This document shows positions 9,272-18,055 of a DNA stretch of 54,503 nucleotides, one piece after another. The translations under genes were made by a program, and so were the position numbers. The stretch is from positions 1 through 54,503 of the forward strand of contig JAJHPK010000055.1 in NCBI GenBank assembly GCA_020890945.1, written 5' to 3'. This DNA comes from Nitrosomonas sp. Its GTDB lineage: Bacteria; Pseudomonadota; Gammaproteobacteria; Burkholderiales; Nitrosomonadaceae. The first letter of the stretch is position 1. Every line of letters starts with the position of its first letter. Below the pieces are notes generated by a model, which was not told the origin of the DNA, searched no databases, and was given only the letters and a program-made list of their open reading frames with translations.

Positions 9272-10709
9272 TTAATTTCATTGTAATGAAATTGATAGCC
9301 TCTCCTCTTTTAACCAGCAAGGCGATATTTTTGCCATTCTGAACTTGATTGAGGAGCTCGTTGAAATGATCAACACTTTTTACGTCTTTACTATTAAAAC
9401 CGAGAATGACGTCGCCAACGCGAATTCCTGAACGGCTTGCTATACCTGGCTGCATACCTTCGACTAACAGACCATTCGCGACATCCAGTTGTTTTTTCTG
9501 CTGTGAGGTGAGTTCGCTGAGAGCTAATCCAAGACGATTCGTCGTACTTGCTTTTTTATTCTTTTGTTTCTGTTTGCGGTTGTCAGCCACATCATCGACA
9601 GGTGTTTCACCGACTTCCACTTTCACAGTTTTTATCGAACCATCGCGCCAAATCTCAACGGCCGTTTTCGAATTAGGTTTGGTATTACCGACGATACGAG
9701 GCAAATCCGCTGAGGTAGCGATAGTTTTATCATCGAACTTCAAAATAATGTCACGTGCTCTGATGCCAGCGCGATCCGCAGGACCGCCTTTCTCGACTGA
9801 GACAACCAATGCGCCATTGTTATTTGACAAACCGAAAGATTCAGCGAGATCTTTCGTAACCTCTTGAATCATGACACCAATTCTTCCACGATTGACTTTT
9901 CCGCTGGTTTTTAATTGATCTGCAATTTCGGTTGCAACATTAATGGGGATCGCAAACGACAACCCCATGAATCCACCTGTTCTGCTGTAAATTTGCGAAT
10001 TTATACCGACAACTTCGCCGCGCATATTAAACAACGGACCGCCTGAATTTCCAGGATTAATGGCCACATCCGTTTGGATAAATGGAACATAGTTTTCCTG
10101 CGCCAATGAACGACCTTTAGCACTGACGATACCGGCTGTCACGCTATGTTCAAAACCGAAAGGAGAACCAATTGCCACAACCCATTCACCAACCTTCAGA
10201 TTATCAGGATTGCCTTGTATCACTTTTGGCAAATCGGTGGCCGATATTTTAATCAGTGCAATATCTGTTTTCCGATCCGTGCCAATTATTTCAGCGACAA
10301 ATTCACGTTTATCATTCAATTTAACAGTAACTTCATCCGCAGTCTCAACAACATGCGCATTCGTTAAAATATAACCATCGGAACTGATAATAAACCCTGA
10401 TCCTAAAGATCTGGGTTCGGATTTTCTTGGCGCAGAAAAAGGTTGCATATGGCGCTTAAAAAAATCGTAAAAAGGGGAATCTTCAGGAATTCCAGGTATT
10501 TCTGGAAGCATCTGATCGCTGACATCATTGACATTCTGAGTAGCGCTAATATTGACCACCGCAGCACCATATTTTTCCACTAAACCCGTAAAATCAGGTA
10601 GTTGGTTAAGCTGCGCTTGAGTTACATTCGATCCTAAAAATAAAAGACACAATAGGCATCTTAACATTGCTATTCCAACCTTATTTTTACATTCAAAATC
10701 AGAAATCAT
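9249..10709 (-). CDS. mucD: Periplasmic serine endoprotease, DegP/MucD family
   Basis: HtrA-type protease and chaperone that degrades misfolded envelope proteins. A signal peptide (hydrophobic LRCLLCLLFLGSNVTQA) is followed by a trypsin-like domain with the catalytic triad in TNAHVVE, DRKTDIALIKI and GNSGGPLF, and by two PDZ domains (around residues 260-350 and 395-480). GAAAGG-like AAAGG lies about 9 nt before the ATG at 10709. A TTG at 10718 and an ATG at 10667 are alternatives. Placement after rpoE-rseA matches the MucD position in Pseudomonas-type sigma-E operons and fits control by envelope stress. Confidence 0.9.
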   Translation of the reverse strand: MISDFECKNKVGIAMLRCLLCLLFLGSNVTQAQLNQLPDFTGLVEKYGAAVVNISATQNVNDVSDQMLPEIPGIPEDSPFYDFFKRHMQPFSAPRKSEPRSLGSGFIISSDGYILTNAHVVETADEVTVKLNDKREFVAEIIGTDRKTDIALIKISATDLPKVIQGNPDNLKVGEWVVAIGSPFGFEHSVTAGIVSAKGRSLAQENYVPFIQTDVAINPGNSGGPLFNMRGEVVGINSQIYSRTGGFMGLSFAIPINVATEIADQLKTSGKVNRGRIGVMIQEVTKDLAESFGLSNNNGALVVSVEKGGPADRAGIRARDIILKFDDKTIATSADLPRIVGNTKPNSKTAVEIWRDGSIKTVKVEVGETPVDDVADNRKQKQKNKKASTTNRLGLALSELTSQQKKQLDVANGLLVEGMQPGIASRSGIRVGDVILGFNSKDVKSVDHFNELLNQVQNGKNIALLVKRGEAINFITMKLNDDLNKK

Positions 10710-11001
10710 CACAAACAACCTTTCTTATGTTCATAAACCTGTTGAAAATGAATCAAAAAACTATTGACCCCTAATAAATTTATAGCAAAATAACATGAAT
10801 ATATAAAAGAAACTAAACTGATCTCTAAAATAAAAATTATTGAATAATTACGGACCGTAAATGAGGAAGGATAAATTGAACCAGTAAACACTCAAAACTC
10901 TACTATGAATGCAAAAATAAAAAACCAAGTCTACGCTTTTATAACCAATAACCAAGTAAATCTATGCTATCAATTAACGAATTGATAGCATAGACAAACA
11001 A
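10710..11001. other. AT-rich gap between rseA and mucD
   Basis: About 290 bp of AT-rich sequence. No open frame with recognisable RseB or RseC similarity was found on either strand, although rseB often occupies this place. A promoter for mucD may lie here, but I could not assign elements. Confidence 0.5.
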
Positions 11002-11568
11002 TCAGTCATCAGCGCTTTCGCTTTTACGATACTCAATATATTGCATATTAGAATTTTTTTCATAAGACCTTACATAAGCAGGCCTAGCTTCACCGTGTAA
11101 AAATGAAAAATCATCTTGTTCAAAAACAAGAGGATAGTTCTTTATCGATTGCGATTGTGGTTGCGTGGAAACGGTCATTGGAACAGCATGATATTCATTA
11201 CCTTGCTTTTTACTCTCAGCCAAAATTTGTTGTTTAGGCTCTTGAAAGTACTGACTTAAACCAACCACGACAGAAACACCCAATACCACTGATGCGGCAA
11301 CCGCAAGCATGGCGATCTTACGTTTCTGTTTTTTAAATGAATGAGATATGTTTGGTGCAAAAATGACTGGCTCATTTTGAAGCTTAGCCGCTATATGAGG
11401 AGAGAGATCTACTGAAAGCTGAGATGACTGTCGTAACGCATCACTAATAAGATGATAAGTTCCCCACTGATATTTGAGTTCATTATTCTTATTGATCATT
11501 TCAAGAATGCGAGAAACATCTTCGCTTTCTATTTCCCCATCCATCAGGGCTGATACTTCATTTTTCAA
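11002..11568 (-). CDS. rseA: Anti-sigma-E factor, RseA family
   Basis: Inner-membrane protein that holds sigma-E inactive until regulated proteolysis. The cytoplasmic N-terminus (KNEVSALMDGEIESEDVSRI) is the RseA sigma-binding region, and a single membrane span lies near residues 110-130 (AMLAVAASVVLGVSVVVGL), with a periplasmic tail. A perfect AGGAGGT, embedded in the last codons of rpoE, is 8 nt from a TTG at 11568, making this the best start (188 aa). The GTG at 11577 is too close to the Shine-Dalgarno. The start lies just after the rpoE stop. The periplasmic domain is short and no rseB partner is present. Confidence 0.85.
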   Translation of the reverse strand: MKNEVSALMDGEIESEDVSRILEMINKNNELKYQWGTYHLISDALRQSSQLSVDLSPHIAAKLQNEPVIFAPNISHSFKKQKRKIAMLAVAASVVLGVSVVVGLSQYFQEPKQQILAESKKQGNEYHAVPMTVSTQPQSQSIKNYPLVFEQDDFSFLHGEARPAYVRSYEKNSNMQYIEYRKSESADD

Positions 11569-11570
11569 AA

Positions 11571-12170
11571 TTACCACCTCCTATCTTTACTAGTACCCAA
11601 TAAAGGACGTAATTGTTCCGCTATTGCTTCACGCGCACGAAAAATACGAGAACGCACCGTGCCTATCGGACAATCCATAATATTAGCAATTTCTTCATAG
11701 CTTAAACCATCGATTTCTCGCAGTACAATCGCCGAGCGTAGCTCTTCAGGCAACGAATCAAGTGATTTACTTACTGTTTGAGCAATTTGTTTACTTATTA
11801 GTTCACTCTCAGGTGTATTTACTTCTTTCAATAAGCTATTGTCTTCAAAATCTTCAGCGTCTTCACCATCTACTCCTTCAAGGATTTGCACCTTACGCCC
11901 TTGCGACACTAGAAAATTCTTCGCCGTATTAATACCAATTCGATATAACCAAGTATAAAAAGCGCTATCTCCGCGAAACGAAGGTAACGCCCGATAAGCT
12001 TTAATAAAAGCCTCTTGAGTCACATCCTCGACTTCAGCCGCATCGCGAATAAAATGCGATAATAACCGCGCTAATTTACGTTGATATTTAATAACGAGTA
12101 AATCAAATGCCTGCTTATCTCCGTTTTGAACTCTTTCAACTAATTGTTGATCGACTTCTCGATCACCCAT
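11571..12170 (-). CDS. rpoE: RNA polymerase sigma-E factor (ECF)
   Basis: Extracytoplasmic-function sigma factor for the envelope stress regulon. The 199-aa protein has region 2 (AFDLLVIKYQRKLARLL ... DVTQEAFIKAYRALPSF) and region 4 (LPEELRSAIVLREIDGLSYE, GTVRSRIFRAREAI). An acidic linker (DGEDAEDFEDN) joins them. AAGGGG precedes the ATG. It is cotranscribed with rseA. I could not see a convincing sigma-E promoter in the 200 bp upstream. Confidence 0.95.
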   Translation of the reverse strand: MGDREVDQQLVERVQNGDKQAFDLLVIKYQRKLARLLSHFIRDAAEVEDVTQEAFIKAYRALPSFRGDSAFYTWLYRIGINTAKNFLVSQGRKVQILEGVDGEDAEDFEDNSLLKEVNTPESELISKQIAQTVSKSLDSLPEELRSAIVLREIDGLSYEEIANIMDCPIGTVRSRIFRAREAIAEQLRPLLGTSKDRRW

Positions 12171-12372
12171 ACCCCTTGTTCCTTGAACATTTTAAAATTT
12201 AATCCTAATCCTGCACACAAAACCTACAGCATAATGACACAATCAGATCAGGATATCCACTCATAGAGTACAGATCGAGACTACAAGGGACTTATTGCAA
12301 ATAACACAAATTTCCTATTTCAGTGTAAACAACCTTGGGTTTTCTTACACGTGATAACCTCAAGACTACACA

Positions 12373-12717
12373 TTAAACAGAAAATGAAGATCCGCAACCA
12401 CAAGTACTGGATGCGCCAGGATTCTTAATGACAAATTGTGCTCCTTTCAAATTCTCCTGATAATCAATCTCGGCACCAATCAAGTATTGAAAGCTCATCG
12501 AATCGACTAATAATTTGACGCCATCTTTTTCCATCACCATGTCATCTTCATTAATTGATTCGTCGAAAGTAAAACCATACTGAAAACCTGAACACCCACC
12601 CCCGTTGACGAAAACTCTAAGATTAAGATTCTGATTGCCTTCTTCTGCGATTAATTCTTTTACTTTGGCGGCAGCATTATCGGTAAATTGCAGAGCTGTT
12701 TCCTGTTCAGTATTCAT
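12373..12717 (-). CDS. erpA: Iron-sulfur cluster insertion protein ErpA (A-type carrier)
   Basis: A-type Fe-S carrier that delivers clusters to apoproteins, notably the isoprenoid enzymes IspG/IspH. The 114-aa protein begins [16 protein letters not shown] and has the three ligand cysteines in GGGCSGF (Cys42) and TCGCGSSF (Cys106, Cys108). The frame is open 36 bp further upstream, but the ATG at 12717 gives the family length. It precedes the bactofilin and DUF6776 genes in a layout seen in other gammaproteobacteria, although it is transcriptionally downstream of them here. Confidence 0.92.
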   Translation of the reverse strand: MNTEQETALQFTDNAAAKVKELIAEEGNQNLNLRVFVNGGGCSGFQYGFTFDESINEDDMVMEKDGVKLLVDSMSFQYLIGAEIDYQENLKGAQFVIKNPGASSTCGCGSSFSV

Positions 12718-12792
12718 GGTATGTCTAATTCCTAAAATGAGTATTGCGAACAACTTTAATGTTCTGATTCACTACTAAAAGTAAAAGTGCAT

Positions 12793-13215
12793 TTATTTGT
12801 TTTCTGGCTCCGAAGAAATCAGCGGAACGGATTTTTCTGATAGTTGTGTATCATTATTTTCCAAATGAACCATTTTTCCTTCTACTAAAGCCCCCAGGTG
12901 AATTTCTATTGTGCCGTAATGAACATCACCAAAAACCTGGGATTTTTCCTGCAGTTCGAGATAACTTTGTGCGTATATCGGACCAGAAACTTTACCGTTG
13001 ACAATGACGTGAGTGACTTTAATTGCGCCATCAATGCGCCCTTCGCTACTCAGTACCAACGTGCTTGATTCATTATCGGGTGCGATAACATCGCCTGTTA
13101 CATGGCCATCCACTCTTAACCCTCCGCGAAAGTGAATGTCTCCCTTTACATTTGTATTAGCGCCAATTAATGTATCGATATGATTATGTGGTTTATTCTT
13201 TTTATTACCAAACAT
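12793..13215 (-). CDS. Bactofilin family protein
   Basis: A 140-aa polymer-forming cytoskeletal protein. The central part (about residues 18-115) is made of short beta-helix repeats rich in G-D-V/I steps (IDGAIKVTHVIVNGKVSGPI, SQVFGDVHYGTIEIHLGALV), flanked by short disordered tails. Bactofilins form membrane-associated filaments that often localise wall-modifying enzymes; no specific partner is shown here. It lies 10 bp after the DUF6776 gene. Confidence 0.88.
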   Translation of the reverse strand: MFGNKKNKPHNHIDTLIGANTNVKGDIHFRGGLRVDGHVTGDVIAPDNESSTLVLSSEGRIDGAIKVTHVIVNGKVSGPIYAQSYLELQEKSQVFGDVHYGTIEIHLGALVEGKMVHLENNDTQLSEKSVPLISSEPENK

Positions 13216-13225
13216 AGTTGCCTCA

Positions 13226-13972
13226 TTATAAGATTGGTTGCGCGGTTTGCGTCAACAATGCCTTGCTATCATTATTTTCATAAATTTGAACTTGTATATT
13301 TTTTACCGAAATGCCTTCAGGTATTTTAAAGCTGTCTTCGAGCCGATAAAGAAATCTGAAATCAATTGGAAAATCTACCTTTGAATCCCGAGTTACTATC
13401 GGTACAGTTTTTGTTTCTACGTTCTGAGACAAAGTGACGTACAATCTGACTCTGCCTTTAAAATCACTCGGTCTTTTTCCCCCTTGAGTCAAAGTTAGGG
13501 CGTAGCGATACTTGCCTGGTGTTTCTGTTTCTTTTAATTGAAATTGATAAATTGAAATACCATTTTTTGAATTTCCAGACATAAGGTGCTGAAAGAATAT
13601 CATTTTTTCTTTCAACTGATCATTTTCATAAGTCAGTGTTTTGATTTGCTTTAATAGATTTTCATTAGCCGTGTTGTGAATTTGTACTTGATGAATCAAT
13701 TCACCCATTTCGGTGCAAAGCTGTTGTCGTTTTGTTTGCCGGCAAACAGCAGGATCATATGACAACAGATTATGATCAAACTTTTCTTCAGTAAAATCCT
13801 CCGCCAAACCATTCCGTGATTGCTTTCCTGCCTCAAACATTCCCCAAGCAAGTGAAAAAAGCACCAGACAAGAAATCAAGATCACTACAATACGATATCT
13901 CCAAGACGGATAAGATCGTACGACAACCCGTGACGAAAAAAAAGGCGTATTCTTAGGAAAAATTCGCTTCAT
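13226..13972 (-). CDS. DUF6776-family membrane protein
   Basis: A 248-aa protein with a basic cytoplasmic N-terminus, one membrane span (about residues 27-46, IVVILISCLVLFSLAWGMFE), a coiled-coil stretch (about 85-125, HNTANENLLKQIKTLTYEND) and a C-terminal beta-rich domain (YRYALTLTQGGKRPSDFKG). The span plus coiled coil plus beta domain resembles a periplasmic accessory protein. The function is unknown. The link to bactofilin suggests a shared envelope role. Confidence 0.75.
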   Translation of the reverse strand: MKRIFPKNTPFFSSRVVVRSYPSWRYRIVVILISCLVLFSLAWGMFEAGKQSRNGLAEDFTEEKFDHNLLSYDPAVCRQTKRQQLCTEMGELIHQVQIHNTANENLLKQIKTLTYENDQLKEKMIFFQHLMSGNSKNGISIYQFQLKETETPGKYRYALTLTQGGKRPSDFKGRVRLYVTLSQNVETKTVPIVTRDSKVDFPIDFRFLYRLEDSFKIPEGISVKNIQVQIYENNDSKALLTQTAQPIL

Positions 13973-14015
13973 TTGAGCTTAGGCCAGTCAATTGCATTGC
14001 GATAAGTCAGTAAAA

Positions 14016-15047
14016 TCAGGGTAGCAATGCAATCTGGTCGATACCCATTGTTTCAGGCAGTCCAAACAGGATATTCATATTCTGTATTGCTTGTCCCGCT
14101 GCGCCTTTTACCAAATTATCCGTTACCGAAAGAATGACCGCGGTATCGCTATTTTGAGGTTGATGTACGGCAATACGACACAAATTTGAGCCCCGTACAG
14201 AACGAGTTTCCGGGTGTTTCCCTGCTGGAAGCACATCGACAAAAGCTTCTTTCTCATAACGTCTTTCGTATAACTCTTGTAAATCAATTTTTTTAGTTAG
14301 CCGCGCATAGAGTGTTGCATGAATACCCCTGATCATAGGCACGAGATGAGGTACAAAAGTAAGTCCTACGGTTTTTTTGGCAACAATCGAAAGGCCTTGT
14401 CTGATTTCGGGTAAGTGACGATGTCCTGCCACGCCATAGGCTTTGAAATTATCCGATGCTTCCGCGAGTAGCGTATGTACTTCTGCCTTGCGGCCCGCGC
14501 CCGATACACCTGACTTAACGTCTGCAATAAGATAATTGATATCAACTGCTTCAGATTCTATGAGCGGCAAAAAACCTAACTGAACAGCAGTTGGATAACA
14601 CCCGGGATTAGCAATTAAACGTGCTTTTTTGACTTGTTTGCGATTAATTTCCGGTAATCCATATACCGCTTCAGACAATAAATGAGGGCACGCATGTTTC
14701 ATGCCATACCATTTTTCCCATTCAGCCACATCCTTGATCCGAAAATCTGCGGCCAAGTCTATTACTTTAACATCTTCTTGCAGTAGTGATTCTACTTGTT
14801 GCATGGCAATGCCATTCGGGGTGGCAAAAAATACCACGTCGCATTTATTCAGTTTTGCATCAGCAGGATCACTAAACTTCAAATCAATTCGTCCGCGAAG
14901 ATTGGTAAACATATCCGAAACATCCATTCCCGCTTCACTACGTGAGGTAATCGCCTTGATCTTTACTTTGGGATGCTGTGCCAATAAACGCAACAGCTCT
15001 ACGCCTGTATATCCTGTCCCACCCACAATGCCGACTTTAATCATCAC
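14016..15047 (-). CDS. argC: N-acetyl-gamma-glutamyl-phosphate reductase
   Basis: NADPH-dependent third step of arginine synthesis. The 343-aa protein starts [20 protein letters not shown] (nucleotide-binding fold) and has the catalytic cysteine in [13 protein letters not shown] (Cys150) and the GHRHLPEI histidine motif. AGGAG lies 5 nt before the ATG. No other arginine gene is in the window. Confidence 0.95.
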   Translation of the reverse strand: MMIKVGIVGGTGYTGVELLRLLAQHPKVKIKAITSRSEAGMDVSDMFTNLRGRIDLKFSDPADAKLNKCDVVFFATPNGIAMQQVESLLQEDVKVIDLAADFRIKDVAEWEKWYGMKHACPHLLSEAVYGLPEINRKQVKKARLIANPGCYPTAVQLGFLPLIESEAVDINYLIADVKSGVSGAGRKAEVHTLLAEASDNFKAYGVAGHRHLPEIRQGLSIVAKKTVGLTFVPHLVPMIRGIHATLYARLTKKIDLQELYERRYEKEAFVDVLPAGKHPETRSVRGSNLCRIAVHQPQNSDTAVILSVTDNLVKGAAGQAIQNMNILFGLPETMGIDQIALLP

Positions 15048-15086
15048 AGCTCCTGAAATTTGTTGGCTATATATTAACTAGCAAAT

Positions 15087-15120
15087 AAAAAAGCCGCCAG
15101 TATAAAAAGGCGGCTTTTTT
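15087..15120 (-). terminator. Rho-independent terminator after rpsI
   Basis: A 12-bp perfect stem (15087-15098 with 15109-15120, GC-rich core GCCGCC) with A-run and T-run flanks and a 10-nt loop. It lies 16 bp past the rpsI stop and upstream of argC. It ends the rplM-rpsI transcript, so argC needs its own promoter or read-through. Confidence 0.9.
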
Positions 15121-15136
15121 ATGACTAATAGTAAAA

Positions 15137-15532
15137 TTATCGTTTGGAGAACTGTTTGCGACGACGCGCCTTACGTAACCCAACTTTTTTTCTCTCCACT
15201 TCACGAGCATCGCGAGTTACTAGACCTGCTTTGCTGAGCATGGGTTTTAAAGTTTCATCATAATTAATCAATGCACGAGTAATGCCATGGCGAACGGCAC
15301 CTGCTTGACCCGATTCTCCGCCTCCACGAATATTGACTGTAATGTCAAAAGTATTCAAATGATTCGTTAATTCGAGCGGCTGTTTAACGATCATGCGACC
15401 AGTTTCGCGCGAAAAGAAAACATCCAGAGGTTTGTCGTTGATAACGATTTGACCTTTTCCAGCTTTGATAAAAACACGTGCAACCGCGCTTTTACGCCGA
15501 CCTGTTCCGTAATTATATTGTTGAGTAGCCAT
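15137..15532 (-). CDS. rpsI: 30S ribosomal protein S9
   Basis: A 131-aa ribosomal protein with the typical start ([20 protein letters not shown]) and the conserved basic C-terminus ([19 protein letters not shown]) that reaches the P-site tRNA. It lies 5 bp after rplM in the universal rplM-rpsI unit. Confidence 0.97.
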   Translation of the reverse strand: MATQQYNYGTGRRKSAVARVFIKAGKGQIVINDKPLDVFFSRETGRMIVKQPLELTNHLNTFDITVNIRGGGESGQAGAVRHGITRALINYDETLKPMLSKAGLVTRDAREVERKKVGLRKARRRKQFSKR

Positions 15533-15537
15533 AAATT

Positions 15538-15972
15538 TTAAGCTCTGACCTCAAGTGATTTGGGTTGTTGTGCAGAATGAGGATGTTCATCACCTGCATA
15601 AATTTTAAGTTTTTTTATCATTGCGAATCCCAATGGACCTTTAGGCAACATTCCCTTAACTGCTTTTTGAAGAGGGCGCGTAGGAAATTTTGCGTGCATT
15701 TTTCTAAAAGTTGTCGCATAAATTCCGCCTGGATAACCGGTGTGACGATAATAAATTTTATCGTCCATTTTATTGCCGGTAACACGCAACTTATCGGCAT
15801 TGATCACAATGATATAATCACCCGTATCAACATGAGGTGTGTAAATTGGCTTATGTTTTCCACGCAAGCGATGCGCAATAACTGAGGCGAGGCGACCTAA
15901 TACTTTATCAGTCGCATCAATAACATACCAATCATGATTTACTTCATGGGGCTTAGCTGAAAATGTTTTCAC
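15538..15972 (-). CDS. rplM: 50S ribosomal protein L13
   Basis: A 144-aa protein, full family length, with the conserved [16 protein letters not shown] and MLPKGPLGF segments. First gene of the rplM-rpsI unit, with a sigma-70-like promoter about 36 bp upstream of its ATG. Confidence 0.97.
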   Translation of the reverse strand: MKTFSAKPHEVNHDWYVIDATDKVLGRLASVIAHRLRGKHKPIYTPHVDTGDYIIVINADKLRVTGNKMDDKIYYRHTGYPGGIYATTFRKMHAKFPTRPLQKAVKGMLPKGPLGFAMIKKLKIYAGDEHPHSAQQPKSLEVRA

Positions 15973-16007
15973 AAAAACCTGTCCTGCATATTCGAAAAGA
16001 GCCGGAA

Positions 16008-16036
16008 ATTCTAAGTCACAAGGATTTAAAAGTCAA
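16008..16036 (-). promoter_or_regulatory. Promoter of rplM-rpsI
   Basis: On the minus strand TTGACT (16031-16036) and TAGAAT (16008-16013) are separated by 17 bp. The -10 lies about 36 bp before the rplM ATG. Its -35 sits almost back to back with that of the glnS promoter. Confidence 0.75.
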
Positions 16037-16038
16037 GT

Positions 16039-16068
16039 TTGAGCGAACCTTTGAATCATCGCTATAAT
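16039..16068 (+). promoter_or_regulatory. Promoter of glnS
   Basis: TTGAGC (16039-16044) and a perfect TATAAT (16063-16068) are separated by 18 bp. They lie about 105 bp before the proposed glnS start and diverge from the rplM promoter. Confidence 0.6.
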
Positions 16069-16171
16069 CACAAAAAATAAGTGATAACGAATCATTACGC
16101 GATTGAGTTGGCCACCCGTTCTTAATTTGTTATTAATTTGTCACTATTCACTATCTCTAGAGAGCGCAATT

Positions 16172-17884
16172 TTGAAAGAACCATCGAATAATGCTACTGT
16201 TGAATCAATCTCCGCAGCCCCTTCAAACTTCATTCGCACAATTATTGATAATGATAACTGTTCGGGTAAATGGAATGGTCGCGTCGAAACACGCTTTCCA
16301 CCGGAACCGAATGGTTATTTGCACATTGGTCACGCTAAAAGTATTTGCTTAAATTTTGGCATTGCCAAAGATTATGGTGGTGTATGCCATTTGCGCTTTG
16401 ATGATACCAATCCTGAAAAAGAAGCGCAGGAATATGTGGATGCTATTTGCGATAATGTCTCATGGCTGGGTTTTGATTGGGGCAAGCATCTTTATTATTC
16501 CTCCGATTATTTTGATCAGCTCTATGAATTTGCTGAATATCTAATTACTGAAGACAAAGCTTATGTGGAAGAACTGTCCAGTGAAGAAATTCGCGAATAC
16601 CGTGGCACACTAACCAATCCGGGCAAAAATAGTCCGTACCGCAATCGATCTTCCGCGGAAAGTTTAGATTTGTTTCGGCGCATGAAAGCGGGAGAATTTC
16701 CCGATGGAAAATACGTTTTGCGCGCAAAGATCGACATGACTTCACCTAACATCAATATGCGCGACCCGGTCATTTACCGGATCCGTCATATACACCATCA
16801 GCGTACCGGTGATCAATGGTGCATTTATCCGATGTACGATTACACACACTGCATTTCCGATGCGTTGGAAAAAATTACCCATTCTTTGTGTACACTAGAG
16901 TTTGAGGATCACCGACCCTTGTATGACTGGGTTCTGGATCAGCTGACTGATAAGCTCCATTGTCATCCGCAACAAATCGAATTTGCCAGGCTTAATTTAA
17001 CTTATACCGTGATGAGCAAACGCAAGTTGATTGAGTTAGTATCCAACGAATTGGTTGATGGTTGGGATGACCCTCGTTTAAGCACGCTTGCTGGCGTTCG
17101 CCGACGCGGATATACCCCGCGTTCGATACAGTCGTTCGCCGAACGAATTGGTGTCAGCAAAGCGGATTCCTGGATTGACATGACTGTGTTGGAAGATTGC
17201 CTACGCGAAGATTTGAATGAAACGGCACCAAGGCGTATCGCCATTCTCGAGCCGTTGAAGTTGATCATTGATAATTATCCGAGCGATAAAGAAGAAGATT
17301 GCTTTGCACCGAATCATCCGCAATATCCCGATTGGGGCAAGCGCGTCATACCTTTTTCTAAGGTACTGTACATAGAACAAAGCGACTTCATGGAAGTACC
17401 CAGCAAAGGATATTTCCGTTTGTCACCTGGCGCGGAAGTACGATTACGTTATGCTTTTATCGTCAAATGTGTTGATGTGGAAAAAAACGCGCAAGGTAAA
17501 GTTGCAGCCATTCACTGTATCTATGATCCACAAACTAAAAGTGGCACCCCAGGTGCCGAAAGCCGCAAAGTAAAAGGGAATATTCATTGGCTCTCTGAGA
17601 AATATGCGCAAAAGGCTGAGATTCGCTTATACGATCGCCTGTTTACTGATCCCTATCCAGACAGTGGCGATAAAGATTACAAAAAATCTTTGAATCCTGA
17701 TTCTAAGAAGATTGTTGCCAGTTATGTTGAGCAGGCTCTGCTAGACGCAAAACCGGAAGAACGCTTTCAATTTGAACGCAACGGTTATTTTATTGCGGAT
17801 AGATATGACATGACCGCAACGAAGCCAGTGTTTAATCGTGCTGTAACTTTGCGCGATTCTTGGGGGAAAACTGCGAAGCCCTAA
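16172..17884 (+). CDS. glnS: Glutaminyl-tRNA synthetase
   Basis: Class I synthetase that charges tRNA-Gln. It shows [17 protein letters not shown] (HIGH motif), [11 protein letters not shown], and the KMSKS equivalent VMSKRKL, followed by the anticodon-binding beta-barrels. There is no ATG near the expected N-terminus. The TTG at 16172, after an AGAGAG stretch, gives 570 aa beginning [20 protein letters not shown], close to the family length. A TTG at 16103 would add 23 unconserved residues. Confidence 0.95.
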   Translation: MKEPSNNATVESISAAPSNFIRTIIDNDNCSGKWNGRVETRFPPEPNGYLHIGHAKSICLNFGIAKDYGGVCHLRFDDTNPEKEAQEYVDAICDNVSWLGFDWGKHLYYSSDYFDQLYEFAEYLITEDKAYVEELSSEEIREYRGTLTNPGKNSPYRNRSSAESLDLFRRMKAGEFPDGKYVLRAKIDMTSPNINMRDPVIYRIRHIHHQRTGDQWCIYPMYDYTHCISDALEKITHSLCTLEFEDHRPLYDWVLDQLTDKLHCHPQQIEFARLNLTYTVMSKRKLIELVSNELVDGWDDPRLSTLAGVRRRGYTPRSIQSFAERIGVSKADSWIDMTVLEDCLREDLNETAPRRIAILEPLKLIIDNYPSDKEEDCFAPNHPQYPDWGKRVIPFSKVLYIEQSDFMEVPSKGYFRLSPGAEVRLRYAFIVKCVDVEKNAQGKVAAIHCIYDPQTKSGTPGAESRKVKGNIHWLSEKYAQKAEIRLYDRLFTDPYPDSGDKDYKKSLNPDSKKIVASYVEQALLDAKPEERFQFERNGYFIADRYDMTATKPVFNRAVTLRDSWGKTAKP

Positions 17885-17972
17885 TCACCTAAAAACTGCC
17901 AGTCGGAAAAAGTGGCCGCTTGTCCTATGTTTTCTCCGTTATTGGCAAGGACAGTCCCGATTGCAACCGTAT

Positions 17973-18014
17973 AAATACCCCCTCGTTATAGAGAGAATCA
18001 ACGAGGGGGTATTT
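17973..18014. terminator. Hairpin between convergent glnS and SulP genes
   Basis: A perfect 15-bp stem (17973-17987 with 18000-18014, core ACCCCCTCGTT) and 12-nt loop, without a long T-run on either side. Located between two convergent genes, it probably acts as a bidirectional transcription stop. Confidence 0.65.
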
Positions 18015-18055
18015 ACCGAGAGATAATTGCGATAAACAAGCTTTGGGGGGTGTTT

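Noticed and set aside
10709-10891. 60-codon minus-strand frame before mucD
   Set aside because: AT-rich intergenic sequence, no recognisable family, and it ends exactly at the mucD start region by chance.
14701-15081. Plus-strand 126-codon open frame opposite argC
   Set aside because: It lies entirely within argC and its 5' region on the other strand. ArgC is unmistakable, and no family resemblance or ribosome site supports the shadow frame.
16103-16171. 23-residue N-terminal extension of GlnS
   Set aside because: It is not conserved in the family, and the TTG at 16172 gives the expected length.
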